DNA from: Apus apus | Taxonomy: Eukaryota; Chordata; Aves; Apodiformes; Apodidae | DNA length: 64,000 nucleotides | Direction of reading: 5' to 3' | NCBI RefSeq assembly: GCF_020740795.1 | Contig: NC_067296.1 | Span: 7,603,001 to 7,667,000 of the forward strand | Shown here: positions 1 through 9,242 of the stretch, piece after piece | Layout: the number at the start of each line of letters is the position of its first letter | How positions within the stretch are numbered: the stretch's first letter is position 1 | Program-made: the position numbers and the translations under genes | Notes under the pieces: generated by a model | What the model saw: only the letters and a program-made list of their open reading frames with translations | Databases searched by the model: none | What the model was told of the DNA's origin: nothing

Positions 1-2032
1 AATTTCCTAAACAAATTACCAAGTTCTGTTACTGGGAACTTCTGACTCTTGGCAGGGTATCCTGGAAGGATAAGATTCCTGTTCCCTTGATGGACATTTC
101 TAAATCTTGGGTAGGCTACAAAAAAGCATTAAAACGTGATCTGCAACAAATGTATCAAATGAAGAGGCTGCAGTTACCTAGGAAACGTCAGACAACTATG
201 GGGAACTTTTGGAAAGTTACTGGACATCAACTTCTCTGCCTTTCTATTTATTTATTTATTTCGTATTTATTTTTGGGAACACAAGGAAAAAGGCTACTCA
301 TAAAATACAAAGTCACTTCTTACTGTCCCTGCTCAGAAAGACACCCCATGTCTTGCCAGCCAAACGGCCTCAGCACAGACTTTGCAACACAGGACTGGAC
401 ACTGTAGCTTCTGCTTTGCCACTGTTCCCTTCCATGGGCGTTTGAGTGCACTCTGGCTCTCCTTCCCTTTCTTTTGCAGAGCCACCGAGTAGGTGCTCTG
501 ACCTCCAATTTGCTCTGGAAAATTTTCAGTCTGGTAGGGAAAGGTATTTTGCTGATGTTGTCCCACCGGCTGGAGGCAGCGGTGCCAATCTCCAGGTGTC
601 GTCTCTGCAGCACTAGGTAGGGCAAAGAGCAACACAGATAAATCAGGGATTGAGCAACCCAGCACTGCAAAGGCCAAGCATGCTAGGTCAGAGGTGAGCA
701 GAAAAATCAGCAGAAGACCAACAAATACCCGAGCATCACCATGTCACATGGGAAGAAGGGGTGAGGGAGCGTTTAGGGAGGGGGAGGACTCTGGCCCGTA
801 ACAAAAGAACCAAAGAAGGCCTGGAGACACAGCTTGCAGCAGCCTGGGGAGCTCCCTGCCACTGGGGACTGCAAGGCAGAGCGGCACAGCTGCGGTTGCA
901 GAAGAGAGGAAAGCGTGTGGCAATCGCATTTTATGTTAAACTGAGGCAAAGTCTCAAGCCTGGCCTAAGAGCCGGGGGGAGAAGGAAGGAAAGCCAACCT
1001 CTCTTCGAGTTGAGACATTGTCCTTCTCTGACATTTCATAAGTGCTGCTCTTTATAGCAGAGAATGGCAAGTGGAAAGCGATAGATGGAATTCTGGCCTC
1101 TGCCAGGTACAACTTAGGAGTTGCTGTTGGCGTAAGGTGTGTGGCTGTATAAAGAGGGACCTGGGGCTAGAAAGAAGAAAAAACAGTGCACAGCATGCTC
1201 AGAAATAAATTTCAACGTTACTTCTCTATTTCGCAGCCTGTATTGCAACATTGCTCCACTTCAGTCAGTCTTTCAGGCTAAGTCCCCTCCTACTCCACAG
1301 AGACCTTCCCACACCACCTCCGTGCTCTCTCCCAGCCTGCCTGCAAGCATGGATACTGCTCTGCTCTGCAACCCCTCACATTCTCCTCTCTAGCTCACCT
1401 CCAATGTCCTACACACAGAATCTTGTTCACTGATGCCACTGTCAACTTCTTTCCTCTTTGTCCCTCTTCTGCCCCTCTCTGTTGTTCTAGATTGCAGGTC
1501 CATGGGAGAGCAGCTGTGTTCCCACAGGGTTTATAGCATGATGTAGCTCTGATCTTACTGATCTGCTAAGAGCCACTGCAAGGCAAATAATACCTGAGAC
1601 AAGTTTGCAGCAAGAAGCACCAGAAATTACAGACAGTCTTTTTCTAGAGAATGTTCCTCTGTCCACAGACCTTCTTATAAACACTTTAATGTTTGAGCTG
1701 TCATCATTAAACTTATAGCATCTGCCCAGAGCTGGTGTCCTTCCAGGGACAGCTGCTGTAGACCTAGAGCACAGAAATTGGAGAGGTTGAAAGAAATCCT
1801 GTAAAAGAAGACAATTTCCAGGAAGAAAATGGCTCTTCAATGCTTTATTGTAGGTCTGAGCATGGATCTGGAAAGTTTTAGCTTCTAAAGTACAAAAGGG
1901 AAACTGGAGAGCAGAATTTAATTCATGACAGAAATGAGCAGTGAGGATGAGATTCTTCCATCCACCTTTTAATCATTCTGGTTACCCTCCCAGTATCTGT
2001 ATTGTTTCACACAATAGAGGAATCTGGATTCT

Positions 2033-2041
2033 ATTGCATCA
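2033..2041 (-). promoter_or_regulatory. Upstream C/EBP-ATF composite site
   Basis: ATTGCATCA is the reverse complement of TGATGCAAT, the same nonamer found twice in the CEBPB 3' UTR. It lies about 2.8 kb upstream of the predicted start. A nonamer this specific is expected less than once by chance in the window on both strands, but a single site is weak evidence. Confidence 0.35.
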
Positions 2042-2137
2042 GAAGGTGTCTGGTTTTTTTTTCTTTTCAAAAATGTTGATGTTCTTACTAAGTAATTTGT
2101 GAGTTATGCTGCCTTCTTCCTCAGCTGACTAGTTCTG

Positions 2138-2158
2138 AAAAATAAATAAATAAATAAT
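2138..2158. repeat. (AAAT)n microsatellite
   Basis: Five AAAT units. A similar TTTA run occurs at 243-268. Confidence 0.85.
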
Positions 2159-3513
2159 GAAAACACCAGAAAGAAGGTGCTTTTCACACAAGTGCTGTCT
2201 TTCTGCTGAAAATTGCTCTGTTGGGAGATGTGCTGCAGAGGAGGGATGCCCCCCTCAGGTTCTTCCCACTCACAGAGTGAGACCAGTGCCTGGATCCCTT
2301 CACGGGAATGTCTGCATCTCTTTTCCTATGTAAAGTGTCTCTCTGAGGACGTTTTCTGGGATGATCGTTAGCAGCCTCTGCACAGCTGGCTGGGCCAAGC
2401 CATGGCACTCGTAGGGACAGAGCCCTGTGGTGTGAGACTCTCTCCGCACCTGTTCCCAGTTCAAGAACCCCATTTCTGGCCATGCATTTGTTATGACAAG
2501 TGCAGAAACAATTTAAAAGCGACCAGAGTTAGCTCAAAACCTGCTTGCTGTATGCTAAGGTTTTGGATAAGTGGTTAGTCCCGCCAACAAGGTTCCCATG
2601 AGAAGCTGAGAACACACGTTGGCTCCATGAGAGTGGCTGTTGGGATTTGAGGTGAGCTGGAGGAAGTTTAAAGAGATCCAGGTACAGCAGAGAGGTGAGG
2701 GGGAAGAAGGAAAGGAGGGGACAAGCTGGGCATCCAACCTCAATTACCACCCTGGCTGACGTGTGATCTCCGTGACTATGGGATTACTCAGCACTGGCCT
2801 GGAAAGGAGGTGTGGGCCACACCATCCCTGATATAATCTGTTTCACATGACAGTTGCACAGACATTTTATTATGTTAGGGAAGATCAGCCCAGGCAGGAG
2901 TACAACTTTCTGCTGCAGAGCAGCAGAGAACAGGGCAGAAATTTGAAGAGGGCAATTTGAGATTTCCAAAAATACCTTGAAAAATTGCCCAGGAAATTTA
3001 CCGAGCAGTTTTAGCCATCAGTTTTAGCCAACGGCTGTGGCAAGCTGGAGAGCTGTTGAGGTAATGCCAAGAAAGACCCACCCTGCATTTCAGCAGGCCA
3101 CCACAGCAAAAGACCTGCTCATGGGTGCCGGAGACGTTTTGGGGGTAGGAAGCACATGAGACCGATTTTCAGGAGTTCAGTTGCAAGGGCCAGTTAGGGC
3201 AGCCACTGGATGTAACTGCCAGATCAGAATGCAGGATAAAGACACAGGATGAGGGAGTAAACAGCCAGAAGAACAAGCCCTGGCTCACTGCAACTTGCCA
3301 GTATTTGTACCCAATACAGATGTTTGTATTTATGGTATGGGCTCCAACTACAACCTCCAGACCCAGTTCTCTGGCCAGGCCCAGCTCCAATTTAATCTCT
3401 GGTGCACTCACCAAAGATTAACTCGGTAGATAAAGATGGAACTAGAAATATTTGAAGCCTGAAAACCTGTTAGGGTACTTTTGTTATGGAAAGAAAAACA
3501 TCCTTTTAAAATG

Positions 3514-3556
3514 TGAAAAGAAAAAGCAAAGGAAAAAAAATAAAAGAAAGAAAAGG
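3514..3556. repeat. Purine-rich A/G tract
   Basis: Forty bases of almost only A and G on the + strand. Low complexity. Confidence 0.8.
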
Positions 3557-4739
3557 TCTGATGATCCACTGACTGATTCTCAAATTCTTCCTCTTTTCAA
3601 ACTTCTGGGGTTTGAACATTATGAACAGTTGACTGTTTGAATTGTATAATGCAATACCTGTTCCTCTGGCTTAACGTTACAATATTTCCCACACCGCAGG
3701 ATTGCTTCACATTATTCTAAGAGGCAGTGTCATTTTCCCTGCAGTGCTAGGTCTTCTTTACTGAGGCACAGGACACTCCTACTTCCTTTAATTATATGTT
3801 CTGTTTTAAATTAATGTCCTTTATTCTGGGGATGAATCACCAGCTTGTAGACAGGTAAATGTGGGAGTAAGAGAGTGAAAATGTAAGTTTGATTCCCAAG
3901 GTGGGTGTCTTTAATTAAAAACGGACATAAAGATTCAGTCTTCCTTCCCAAACTTATACCACAATTCTAAAAACATTTGGATTCCATGTTTCCATGCACG
4001 TATCTCACTTTCTTTCTGAACCATGTTACACCCGGTCCCCTTTGGTTTCAGCGCACAGATTCCCTATCACTTGTGTACCCTGACAGTTGCACCATACCAT
4101 GTAAAGTAAATACACCAAGACAAACTTTAAGGCCATCATCCCTGCACGGAGGGATGGGAGCTCGGGGTTTGCTGGGCTCCGGCTGCCCGCAGCCCTGCCA
4201 AGGGAGCCTGGAGCAGCTCCGACTCCTCTGCCCTGCTCGCTGCCAAGTGGCCCCGTGCACGCCCGGGTGTACACTGCTGCTCGCCAGTGGCATTTACTTG
4301 AGCAAGCACTGGACGGAGAATAACGGGTTCTGTCTTCGGTTTGCAGCTTTCCCCTGCCGTGGCAAAAGGACTTGGAAAAAATCCCTCCTGCCTCCATTTC
4401 CCCAAGGGTGAAACGGGACCCAGGCGGGGTCCGCACCCACCTGCCCCGCCAGCCCCCAGCATCCAGCCCCGCTCGGCTGCGACAGGCGGAGCCGGGGCTG
4501 GCTCGGGGGCAGCGCCCGCACACGCGTATCCCCGCGGGGCTGAACGCTGCTCGCTGCCACCCCCGTGCCTCCCCCCCGACCTGCGGGGCCAGGCCAGGCT
4601 ACCCTCCCTCCCTGCCTGCCCAGCATATCCCCGGTTTTATTGCGGCCGGCTCGGCGGGGCACCGCACCGGCACACCCGCCCCCGGTGCCTCCTCCGGGGC
4701 CGGGGCCAGCAGTTACCGAGCGTGCAGCGTGGCAGGCGG

Positions 4740-4815
4740 CCAGGCGGTGACGCGCCTGTTGCTATGGGATCCACCGCCCCTATAAATAACTGAGGAAAGG
4801 AACTTTCCTAAGTCA
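4740..4815 (+). promoter_or_regulatory. CEBPB: CEBPB core promoter: CRE-like site, TATA box, predicted start near 4811
   Basis: A TATAAATA box lies at 4781-4788, placing the transcription start near 4811 and giving a leader of about 265 nt. A CRE-like half-site, TGACGCG, at 4748-4754 lies about 30 bp upstream of the TATA box. Mammalian CEBPB promoters carry CRE-like sites close to the TATA box that mediate CREB/ATF induction. An NF-kappaB-like decamer, GGAACTTTCC, is present at 4799-4808; its function is unproven. The start position is inferred from TATA spacing. Confidence 0.85.
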
Positions 4816-5075
4816 GAGACTTTAGGACACGGGACCCAGAACCAGATGGTCCGGAGGAGAGGCGCCAGCTCCCGCCGCAGCTCCCGGAGCGGTGAAGCCC
4901 CGCCGCGCCGCAGGAACTGATCCAGCCCAGGTGGGCAGCGCAGCCGGGGGCCGTGCCCAGCGCCAGAGACTGAGGCAGGGTCTGGAGCCCCCCCACCCCG
5001 ACGGCGGCAGCTTGATCCTCTGCCGGGGGGGCCCCCCTGCGCCGTTTTCTCCTCCCTGCATCCCCCTTTGCTTTC
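4811..5075 (+). other. CEBPB: Predicted CEBPB 5' untranslated leader
   Basis: GC-rich leader of about 265 nt between the inferred start and the LAP* ATG. It contains the 24-codon uORF at 4846-4920 and, at 5025-5037, a run of seven G followed by six C that could fold into a short hairpin about 39 nt ahead of the LAP* ATG. No intron signals are needed to explain the layout. Confidence 0.7.
4846..4920 (+). CDS. Additional upstream ORF in the CEBPB leader (24 codons)
   Basis: If transcription starts about 30 bp after the TATA box, the first ATG of the mRNA is at 4846, only about 35 nt from the cap. It opens a 24-codon, arginine- and serine-rich reading frame (starting MVRRRGASSRR) that ends at TGA 4918-4920, 155 nt before the LAP* ATG. 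Its context is moderate (C at -3, G at +4). The arginine-rich content may be just a by-product of GC-rich leader sequence. Translation is not shown; it would add a reinitiation step before the LAP* start. Confidence 0.5.
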   Translation: MVRRRGASSRRSSRSGEAPPRRRN

Positions 5076-6062
5076 ATGCAACGCCTGGTGGCCTGGGACG
5101 CAGCATGCCTCCCCATCCAGCCGCCCGCCTTTAAATCCATGGAAGTGGCTAATTTCTATTACGAGGCGGACTGTCTGGCTGCGCTCAACAAGCTGCACCC
5201 GCGGGCGGCCGGGGGCCGCTCCATGACCGAGCTCACCGTAGGGGACCACGAGAGAGCCATCGACTTCAGCCCCTACCTGGACCCCTTAGCATCCCAGCAG
5301 CCGGCGCAGCCGCCGCCTCCCGCAGCAGCAGCAGGGGGCAACTTTGAGCCTCCCTGCAGCAGCGGCGGCGGCCAAGATTTCCTTTCCGATCTCTTCGCCG
5401 AGGACTATAAAGGCAGCGGCGGGAGCAAAAAGCCCGACTACACCTACATCAGCCTCGCCCGGCACAGCCACCCCTGCGCCAGCCAGAGCCACAAGCCGGG
5501 GGTGCTGCCGGGCTGCTTCCCGCCCCAGATCGTGGAAACCAAGGTGGAGCCGGTCTTCGAGACCCTGGACTCTTGCAAAGGGCCCCGTAAGGAAGAAGGG
5601 GGAGCCGGGCCGGGACCGGGGGGCATGTCCTCGCCCTACGGCAGCACCGTGCGCTCCTACCTGGGTTACCAGTCGGTGCCGAGCGGCAGCAGCGGGAACC
5701 TGTCCACCTCCTCCTCCTCCAGTCCCCCGGGCACCCCCAACCCCTCCGAGTCCTCCAAGTCCGCCGCGGGCGGCGGGGGCTACTCTGCCCCCGCGGCGGG
5801 CAAGAACAAGCCCAAGAAGTGCGTGGACAAGCACAGCGACGAGTACAAGCTCCGCCGGGAGAGGAACAACATCGCGGTGCGCAAGAGCCGCGACAAAGCG
5901 AAAATGCGCAACCTGGAGACGCAGCACAAAGTCTTGGAACTGACGGCCGAGAACGAGCGGCTGCAGAAGAAGGTGGAGCAGCTCTCCCGGGAGCTGAGCA
6001 CCCTCAGGAACTTGTTCAAACAGCTGCCCGAGCCCCTGCTCGCTTCCTCGCCTCGCTGCTGA
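5076..6062 (+). CDS. CEBPB: CCAAT/enhancer-binding protein beta (C/EBP-beta, NF-M), LAP* full-length isoform
   Basis: Basic leucine-zipper transcription factor that acts in the nucleus as a homo- or heterodimer on C/EBP sites. It controls myeloid, adipocyte, liver, acute-phase and stress genes. The ORF is one uninterrupted exon of 328 codons, as expected for this intronless gene. Visible parts in order: the LAP*-specific N-terminus starting MQRLVAWD (Arg3 present); the conserved activation segment from [16 protein letters not shown] (residues 22-37); [20 protein letters not shown] (51-70); [11 protein letters not shown] (101-111); [10 protein letters not shown] (121-130); the regulatory segment with TKVEP (155-159); a serine-rich stretch with the MAPK/CDK-type site SSPPGTP (Thr220); the basic region at about 252-282 ([13 protein letters not shown]); and the zipper with leucines at 289, 296, 303, 310 and 317. 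The first ATG is chosen because MQRLVAWD is the family N-terminus. Its context is weak (T at -3, C at +4), which fits leaky scanning to LAP. Expression is probably set by the TATA/CRE promoter, the uORFs and 3' elements. Confidence 0.99.
   Translation: MQRLVAWDAACLPIQPPAFKSMEVANFYYEADCLAALNKLHPRAAGGRSMTELTVGDHERAIDFSPYLDPLASQQPAQPPPPAAAAGGNFEPPCSSGGGQDFLSDLFAEDYKGSGGSKKPDYTYISLARHSHPCASQSHKPGVLPGCFPPQIVETKVEPVFETLDSCKGPRKEEGGAGPGPGGMSSPYGSTVRSYLGYQSVPSGSSGNLSTSSSSSPPGTPNPSESSKSAAGGGGYSAPAAGKNKPKKCVDKHSDEYKLRRERNNIAVRKSRDKAKMRNLETQHKVLELTAENERLQKKVEQLSRELSTLRNLFKQLPEPLLASSPRC
5105..5134 (+). CDS. Start-site-controlling uORF of CEBPB (9 residues)
   Basis: Out-of-frame ATG inside the LAP*-specific segment, encoding MPPHPAARL and stopping with TAA at 5132-5134, 4 nt before the LAP ATG at 5139. 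A has the -3 position. This matches the short cis-regulatory uORF known in vertebrate C/EBP genes. Ribosomes that translate it terminate too close to reinitiate at LAP and can resume at LIP, so it couples translation-factor activity to the LAP/LIP ratio. The peptide itself is not expected to have a function. Confidence 0.9.
   Translation: MPPHPAARL
5139..6062 (+). CDS. CEBPB: CEBPB internal start: LAP (liver activating protein) isoform
   Basis: Second in-frame ATG (Met22), opening MEVANFYYE, directly after the short leader uORF, whose stop lies 4 nt upstream. In C/EBP-beta this start gives the main activator isoform. It keeps the whole transactivation domain but lacks the N-terminal extension that recruits SWI/SNF. 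The ATG has G at +4. Another in-frame ATG occurs at 5223 (Met50, MTELTVGD). I know of no isoform role for that one. Confidence 0.93.
   Translation: MEVANFYYEADCLAALNKLHPRAAGGRSMTELTVGDHERAIDFSPYLDPLASQQPAQPPPPAAAAGGNFEPPCSSGGGQDFLSDLFAEDYKGSGGSKKPDYTYISLARHSHPCASQSHKPGVLPGCFPPQIVETKVEPVFETLDSCKGPRKEEGGAGPGPGGMSSPYGSTVRSYLGYQSVPSGSSGNLSTSSSSSPPGTPNPSESSKSAAGGGGYSAPAAGKNKPKKCVDKHSDEYKLRRERNNIAVRKSRDKAKMRNLETQHKVLELTAENERLQKKVEQLSRELSTLRNLFKQLPEPLLASSPRC
5625..6062 (+). CDS. CEBPB: CEBPB internal start: LIP (liver inhibitory protein) isoform
   Basis: In-frame ATG at Met184 (MSSPYGSTV), with G at -3. From here translation gives 145 residues containing the Thr220 regulatory segment and the full bZIP domain, but none of the activation domain. 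In the family this truncated isoform is the dominant-negative LIP, made by reinitiation after the uORF. The position, just ahead of the [15 protein letters not shown] block, matches the LIP start in mammals. Isoform identity is inferred from the family; the sequence shows only the ATG and the domain content. Confidence 0.88.
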   Translation: MSSPYGSTVRSYLGYQSVPSGSSGNLSTSSSSSPPGTPNPSESSKSAAGGGGYSAPAAGKNKPKKCVDKHSDEYKLRRERNNIAVRKSRDKAKMRNLETQHKVLELTAENERLQKKVEQLSRELSTLRNLFKQLPEPLLASSPRC

Positions 6063-6571
6063 CCGCCGGCCGGGCCGTGGGGCGAGCGGAGCCGCCGCTC
6101 CTCGGGAGCCGGGGCGGGGGGGGGGAAGCCCGGGGGGCCGGGTCGGTCGGTTTGGTTTTTATTTTATTTTTTTTTTAATTTTTTTTTTTTTTTTGGTCTT
6201 TATTTACACGTTGGCGGAAGGCTCCGCCGCGGCGCGGGGACCTGACCGGGGGCCGGGGGCTGTCAGCGGGGCGGCCCGGGCGGGCTCTGCCGGCTGCTGG
6301 GCGCTGGGGTTATTTAAGAGAGCGAGAGGAGAGCAAGGGCGAAGTGATGCAATCCTTTAAGCATGGCTGGGAATGCTGTGTACATGATGCAATCTCGTGT
6401 AACTGTCAGTCATGAATTGAGTAATCTGTTAAAGATGTTCCTACAGTTTTTTTTATTATAAAGAATAATCTATTTCTATAAGAAAATACATATGTATATT
6501 TTGGGATCTATGCGTTCTTGCTACATTTGAAGCATTAATGAACAATTTTAATAAACTTTATGACTAGGTTA
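6063..6571 (+). other. CEBPB: CEBPB 3' untranslated region
   Basis: About 510 nt from the TGA to the presumed cleavage site. Order: a G-rich block at 6104-6142; a long U-rich tract at about 6150-6200; a second G-rich block at about 6236-6290; two TGATGCAAT boxes at 6345-6353 and 6385-6393; then an AU-rich end including UGUAUAUU (Pumilio-like) near 6492. U-rich tracts in C/EBP-beta mRNA are known to bind HuR-type proteins; binding here is inference. Confidence 0.85.
6345..6393 (+). promoter_or_regulatory. Paired C/EBP-ATF composite (amino-acid/UPR response) sites in CEBPB 3' UTR
   Basis: Two identical TGATGCAATC decamers start at 6345 and 6385, exactly 40 bp apart, about 1.53-1.58 kb from the predicted start. 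TGATGCAAT fits the C/EBP-ATF response element bound by ATF4-C/EBP dimers under amino-acid deprivation or ER stress. A stress-responsive region just downstream of the coding sequence has been described for mammalian CEBPB. The correspondence in position is my inference. Confidence 0.7.
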
Positions 6572-6585
6572 AAAAAAAAAAAGTA
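6550..6585 (+). terminator. CEBPB: CEBPB polyadenylation signal
   Basis: Canonical AATAAA at 6550-6555, with cleavage expected 12-25 nt later. A genomic run of 12 A at about 6571-6582 and a T/G-rich downstream element (6588-6615) follow. The genomic A run means oligo-dT priming could blur the mapped end. It is not evidence of a processed copy, because the promoter and CpG island are intact. Confidence 0.9.
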
Positions 6586-6720
6586 GCTTGTTTTATTTTG
6601 CAGGCATGTTTAAAGGTAGATTAAATGCAGGGTTGAAATTCTAGCTCAATCTGGCTCAATGCTGTGATCAGGGATCAGGATTTTTGTTGGTCTTTTGACT
6701 TTCTCAGTGAGTCAGAGAAA

Positions 6721-6760
6721 GGAAAAAAAACAAACAACAAAAACAAAACACAAAACCCCC
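6721..6760. repeat. A/C-rich low-complexity tract
   Basis: CAAACAAC-type sequence just downstream of the CEBPB polyadenylation site. Similar A/C tracts occur at 49730-49779 and 57203-57240. Confidence 0.8.
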
Positions 6761-9225
6761 AAGAGAAACCCAGCAAAGAGCAGAGCTGGAAGCTTTAGAC
6801 AGTGTTTGTTGCCTCATTTTATTTCCTCTAATCACTTGCTTTAGCTGCTGCTTGGGTGTTGTTTGGGGAGGAGGTGTTTGTGTTGGGTTTTTTTTGCACT
6901 TCTTGCTGTTCTGGATGTGTAGAGCAAGATTTGCTATCCAAACCATGACCAATCTCTGGCAAAGTCACCAAGTCTGAAGTGGCTAAGGGAGGAAGATTGA
7001 AATGAGTTTTTTGTTTGTTAGTTTTTCTTTACAGATTTTCTGTTCTTTAAATTATGATTCAGCATTTCTTATTTTGTAGTTTACAGGAATAAACATGAGA
7101 AAGTAGCATTTCTGTTGGATGTCGGTAATTTCGGTCATTGCTCAAGAAGCTCTCATGACACCCGGCCAGGTGAGAGGCATATGAACACCTCCCTTATCTT
7201 TTCTCTCAAGACAGTTTTATAAAAACTGCTGATGGAGTTTCTCTGATGAGAGGTGTTTGTTTCTGTGTGCATGTGTGTTTGCTGGGGGCAAGTGACAGAG
7301 AAGTGGAGTGGGGATGGCAGGAGGTGGCAGAGCAGGCCAGAACTTTGTTCTAAGAGAGAACTAAAGCTCTGCCAGCCCATGGGACAGGCCAGCCTTGCCA
7401 GGGCTCCCAGGCTGTGTAACTTCCCCCCCTGTATGCTGCTGTGTCCAGCTCTGTAAGAAGCTAACAGTCTCAAACTGGTTATGTGGAGGGAGTTGGGCAA
7501 ATGATCGGGTCTTACTCAGCATTTTCCATTTTCCTGTTAGGCCAAATTTAAGCATTAAGTTTCTAGATCCAGATTCCCAGTACACCAGGAAAGAAACTCC
7601 ATAGTTGCCCGTGTTCTGCTTGACAGCTGAACACAGAAGGGCTTTTCAGGATAGACAGTGGGGTTGAATTTGCTGCTATACATTCCAAAACAGATAGCAG
7701 AAAGACAGATCTTCAATTTGTTGCTTATTTGCAGCGTTTCTTTAAGCACAGCATGTTTTCTCCTGGAAGAACAGTTTCCCTTTCTTTGACATTTGTGATC
7801 ACAGCCTCCTGCAGCTGAACCTCCCAGAGCTCGTACTGAAATCTGTTACACATTCCCTGCTCCTGCAATGCCTCCCTATCTCCTGCTAGTAGCTGTGCAG
7901 TAGTAAGCACTGGAGTGTTGGTTCTGATAAAAGTTTCTCCCATTTGCTTTTTAATTTGTACAGTGCAGTTAAGTTGTTTTTTATGAGACCCTAAGAATAG
8001 ATTTTCTTGGGTGAGCTAGCTCCTGCACCAGCATGACTCAAGTTGTTGCAGGCAAGATAGACGTTAGATCTTGTCTTGGCTGTCCCTCGTGACGATGATT
8101 ACTCCAGCCTCCTGTGGCTGTTTATTCTACTATTCTTCTAGTTACGAAACTTATCCACATCGTTAGATCCTATTTTCTTGTTGTGCTGTAGGCCATGTAA
8201 TGTTACCCAAACTTGCAAGCAGTGTTCCCAGTCAGTGTTCCCAGTGCTGCTGAGGGTGGAATTGCTGGAGGACTGAAGATGTCCTCAGATACATTTCTTT
8301 CTTTCTTTATAAATGACAAAACTTCCAACAAAAGTTCAGTTTATGGGGGCTGGAAGGCAGGGTAGATTGAAAGATAAGATGTACTAAAGGTATTTATATT
8401 TGCTTAAATAATAGTCTGGTTTTGGAGATAGAGTTCTATCTGGCACGAACGAACTAATCTCCGTCCTTAAACTTTGCCTGCCACAGTTCAGGAAAGCCAG
8501 GGTGGTGCTGCTGCACTTTAAAGAATTATGGTTCAATGTATCTCTTAATGTATCCAATGCTTCTCCTAATTAGAATGACAGATATTTTATTCAGGAGGAA
8601 ATGTGTTGCAATGGGTTTTGTCAGAAAGATGCAATTACAGACAAGAAAACTACAGACAGGAATGCCAATTTTACACTAGTCTCAGAAGGAATCTGTGAAA
8701 GAATCAGAAAAAGAATTCCAGAATCATTCATTCTTAATCTTGTATTATCTACATAATTTACATTTTAGGAGCTTTTTAGTGCTATTAAATGCATGGAGGT
8801 CATGAAATACCCTGCTTTATAAATAAGCATATGAAAAAGCCCCTGTAATTAAAACTTTTCCTAGAAAAAAATAGCCTGGCAAAAAATACTTTGGAAATTA
8901 ATCTGAGAAAATGCCAAGCACTAAAGCAGACAAAAGATTCCAAATACCTTTTCTAATCACAGGGGAAGAATTGGAAAATCCCTGTCCAAACAGTGGTTCA
9001 GTTCCAAATATTGATACAGTTTCTTATTACAAATGAGATTCTGTTGACTGAAAGCAGTACTTGGTGTGTCTCAGTTGCCTTCTGACAGGGTCTCTTCAGT
9101 TTCTTTTCCTACAGCAACTCAGTGCTGAGTCTTTGCAGTCTATGTGCAAGCAGAGAAATTAAGGCACTTACCCAGCAGTCTGCTTTGAATTTTATGGGAG
9201 TTTATAAACAACATTTCACTTGGGC

Positions 9226-9242
9226 TTTTTTTTTTTTTTTTT
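9226..9242. repeat. Poly(T) tract
   Basis: Seventeen consecutive T. No retroelement body was recognised on the minus strand next to it. Confidence 0.9.

Larger units (their letters stand above)
1..4130. other. Upstream intergenic DNA
   Basis: No coding region recognised on either strand. Short frames up to about 117 codons show no family resemblance. It holds the C/EBP-ATF nonamer at 2033, small A/T simple repeats and one TATAAA-like string near 1147 without other promoter signs. Distal CEBPB regulation is possible but not shown. Confidence 0.7.
4140..6320. promoter_or_regulatory. CpG island spanning CEBPB
   Basis: CpG dinucleotides become dense from about 4140, remain so through promoter, leader and coding sequence, and stop at about 6320 where the sequence turns AT-rich. 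This contrasts sharply with the CpG-poor flanks. It accounts for the long spurious open frames on both strands here. Boundaries are by eye. Confidence 0.85.

Noticed and set aside
1145..1152. TATAAA-like string as a promoter
   Set aside because: Isolated, no CpG island, no downstream reading frame; common by chance.
4026..5249. Frames of 110-178 codons around the CEBPB promoter and leader on both strands
   Set aside because: CpG-island composition, no recognisable domain, and overlap with each other and with promoter elements.
5286..5943. Long open frames overlapping CEBPB on the minus strand (213 codons) and in another + frame (199 codons)
   Set aside because: They are Gly/Ala/Pro/Arg-rich shadows of a GC-rich coding sequence. 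The CEBPB frame fully accounts for this DNA.
6571..6582. A run after AATAAA, suggesting a retroposed CEBPB copy
   Set aside because: The gene is naturally intronless, has intact TATA/CRE promoter and CpG island, and no target-site duplication is seen. The A run is simply genomic.
7316..7330. CTCF-like sequence around AGGTGGCAG
   Set aside because: Two mismatches in the core as I align it; too weak without occupancy data.
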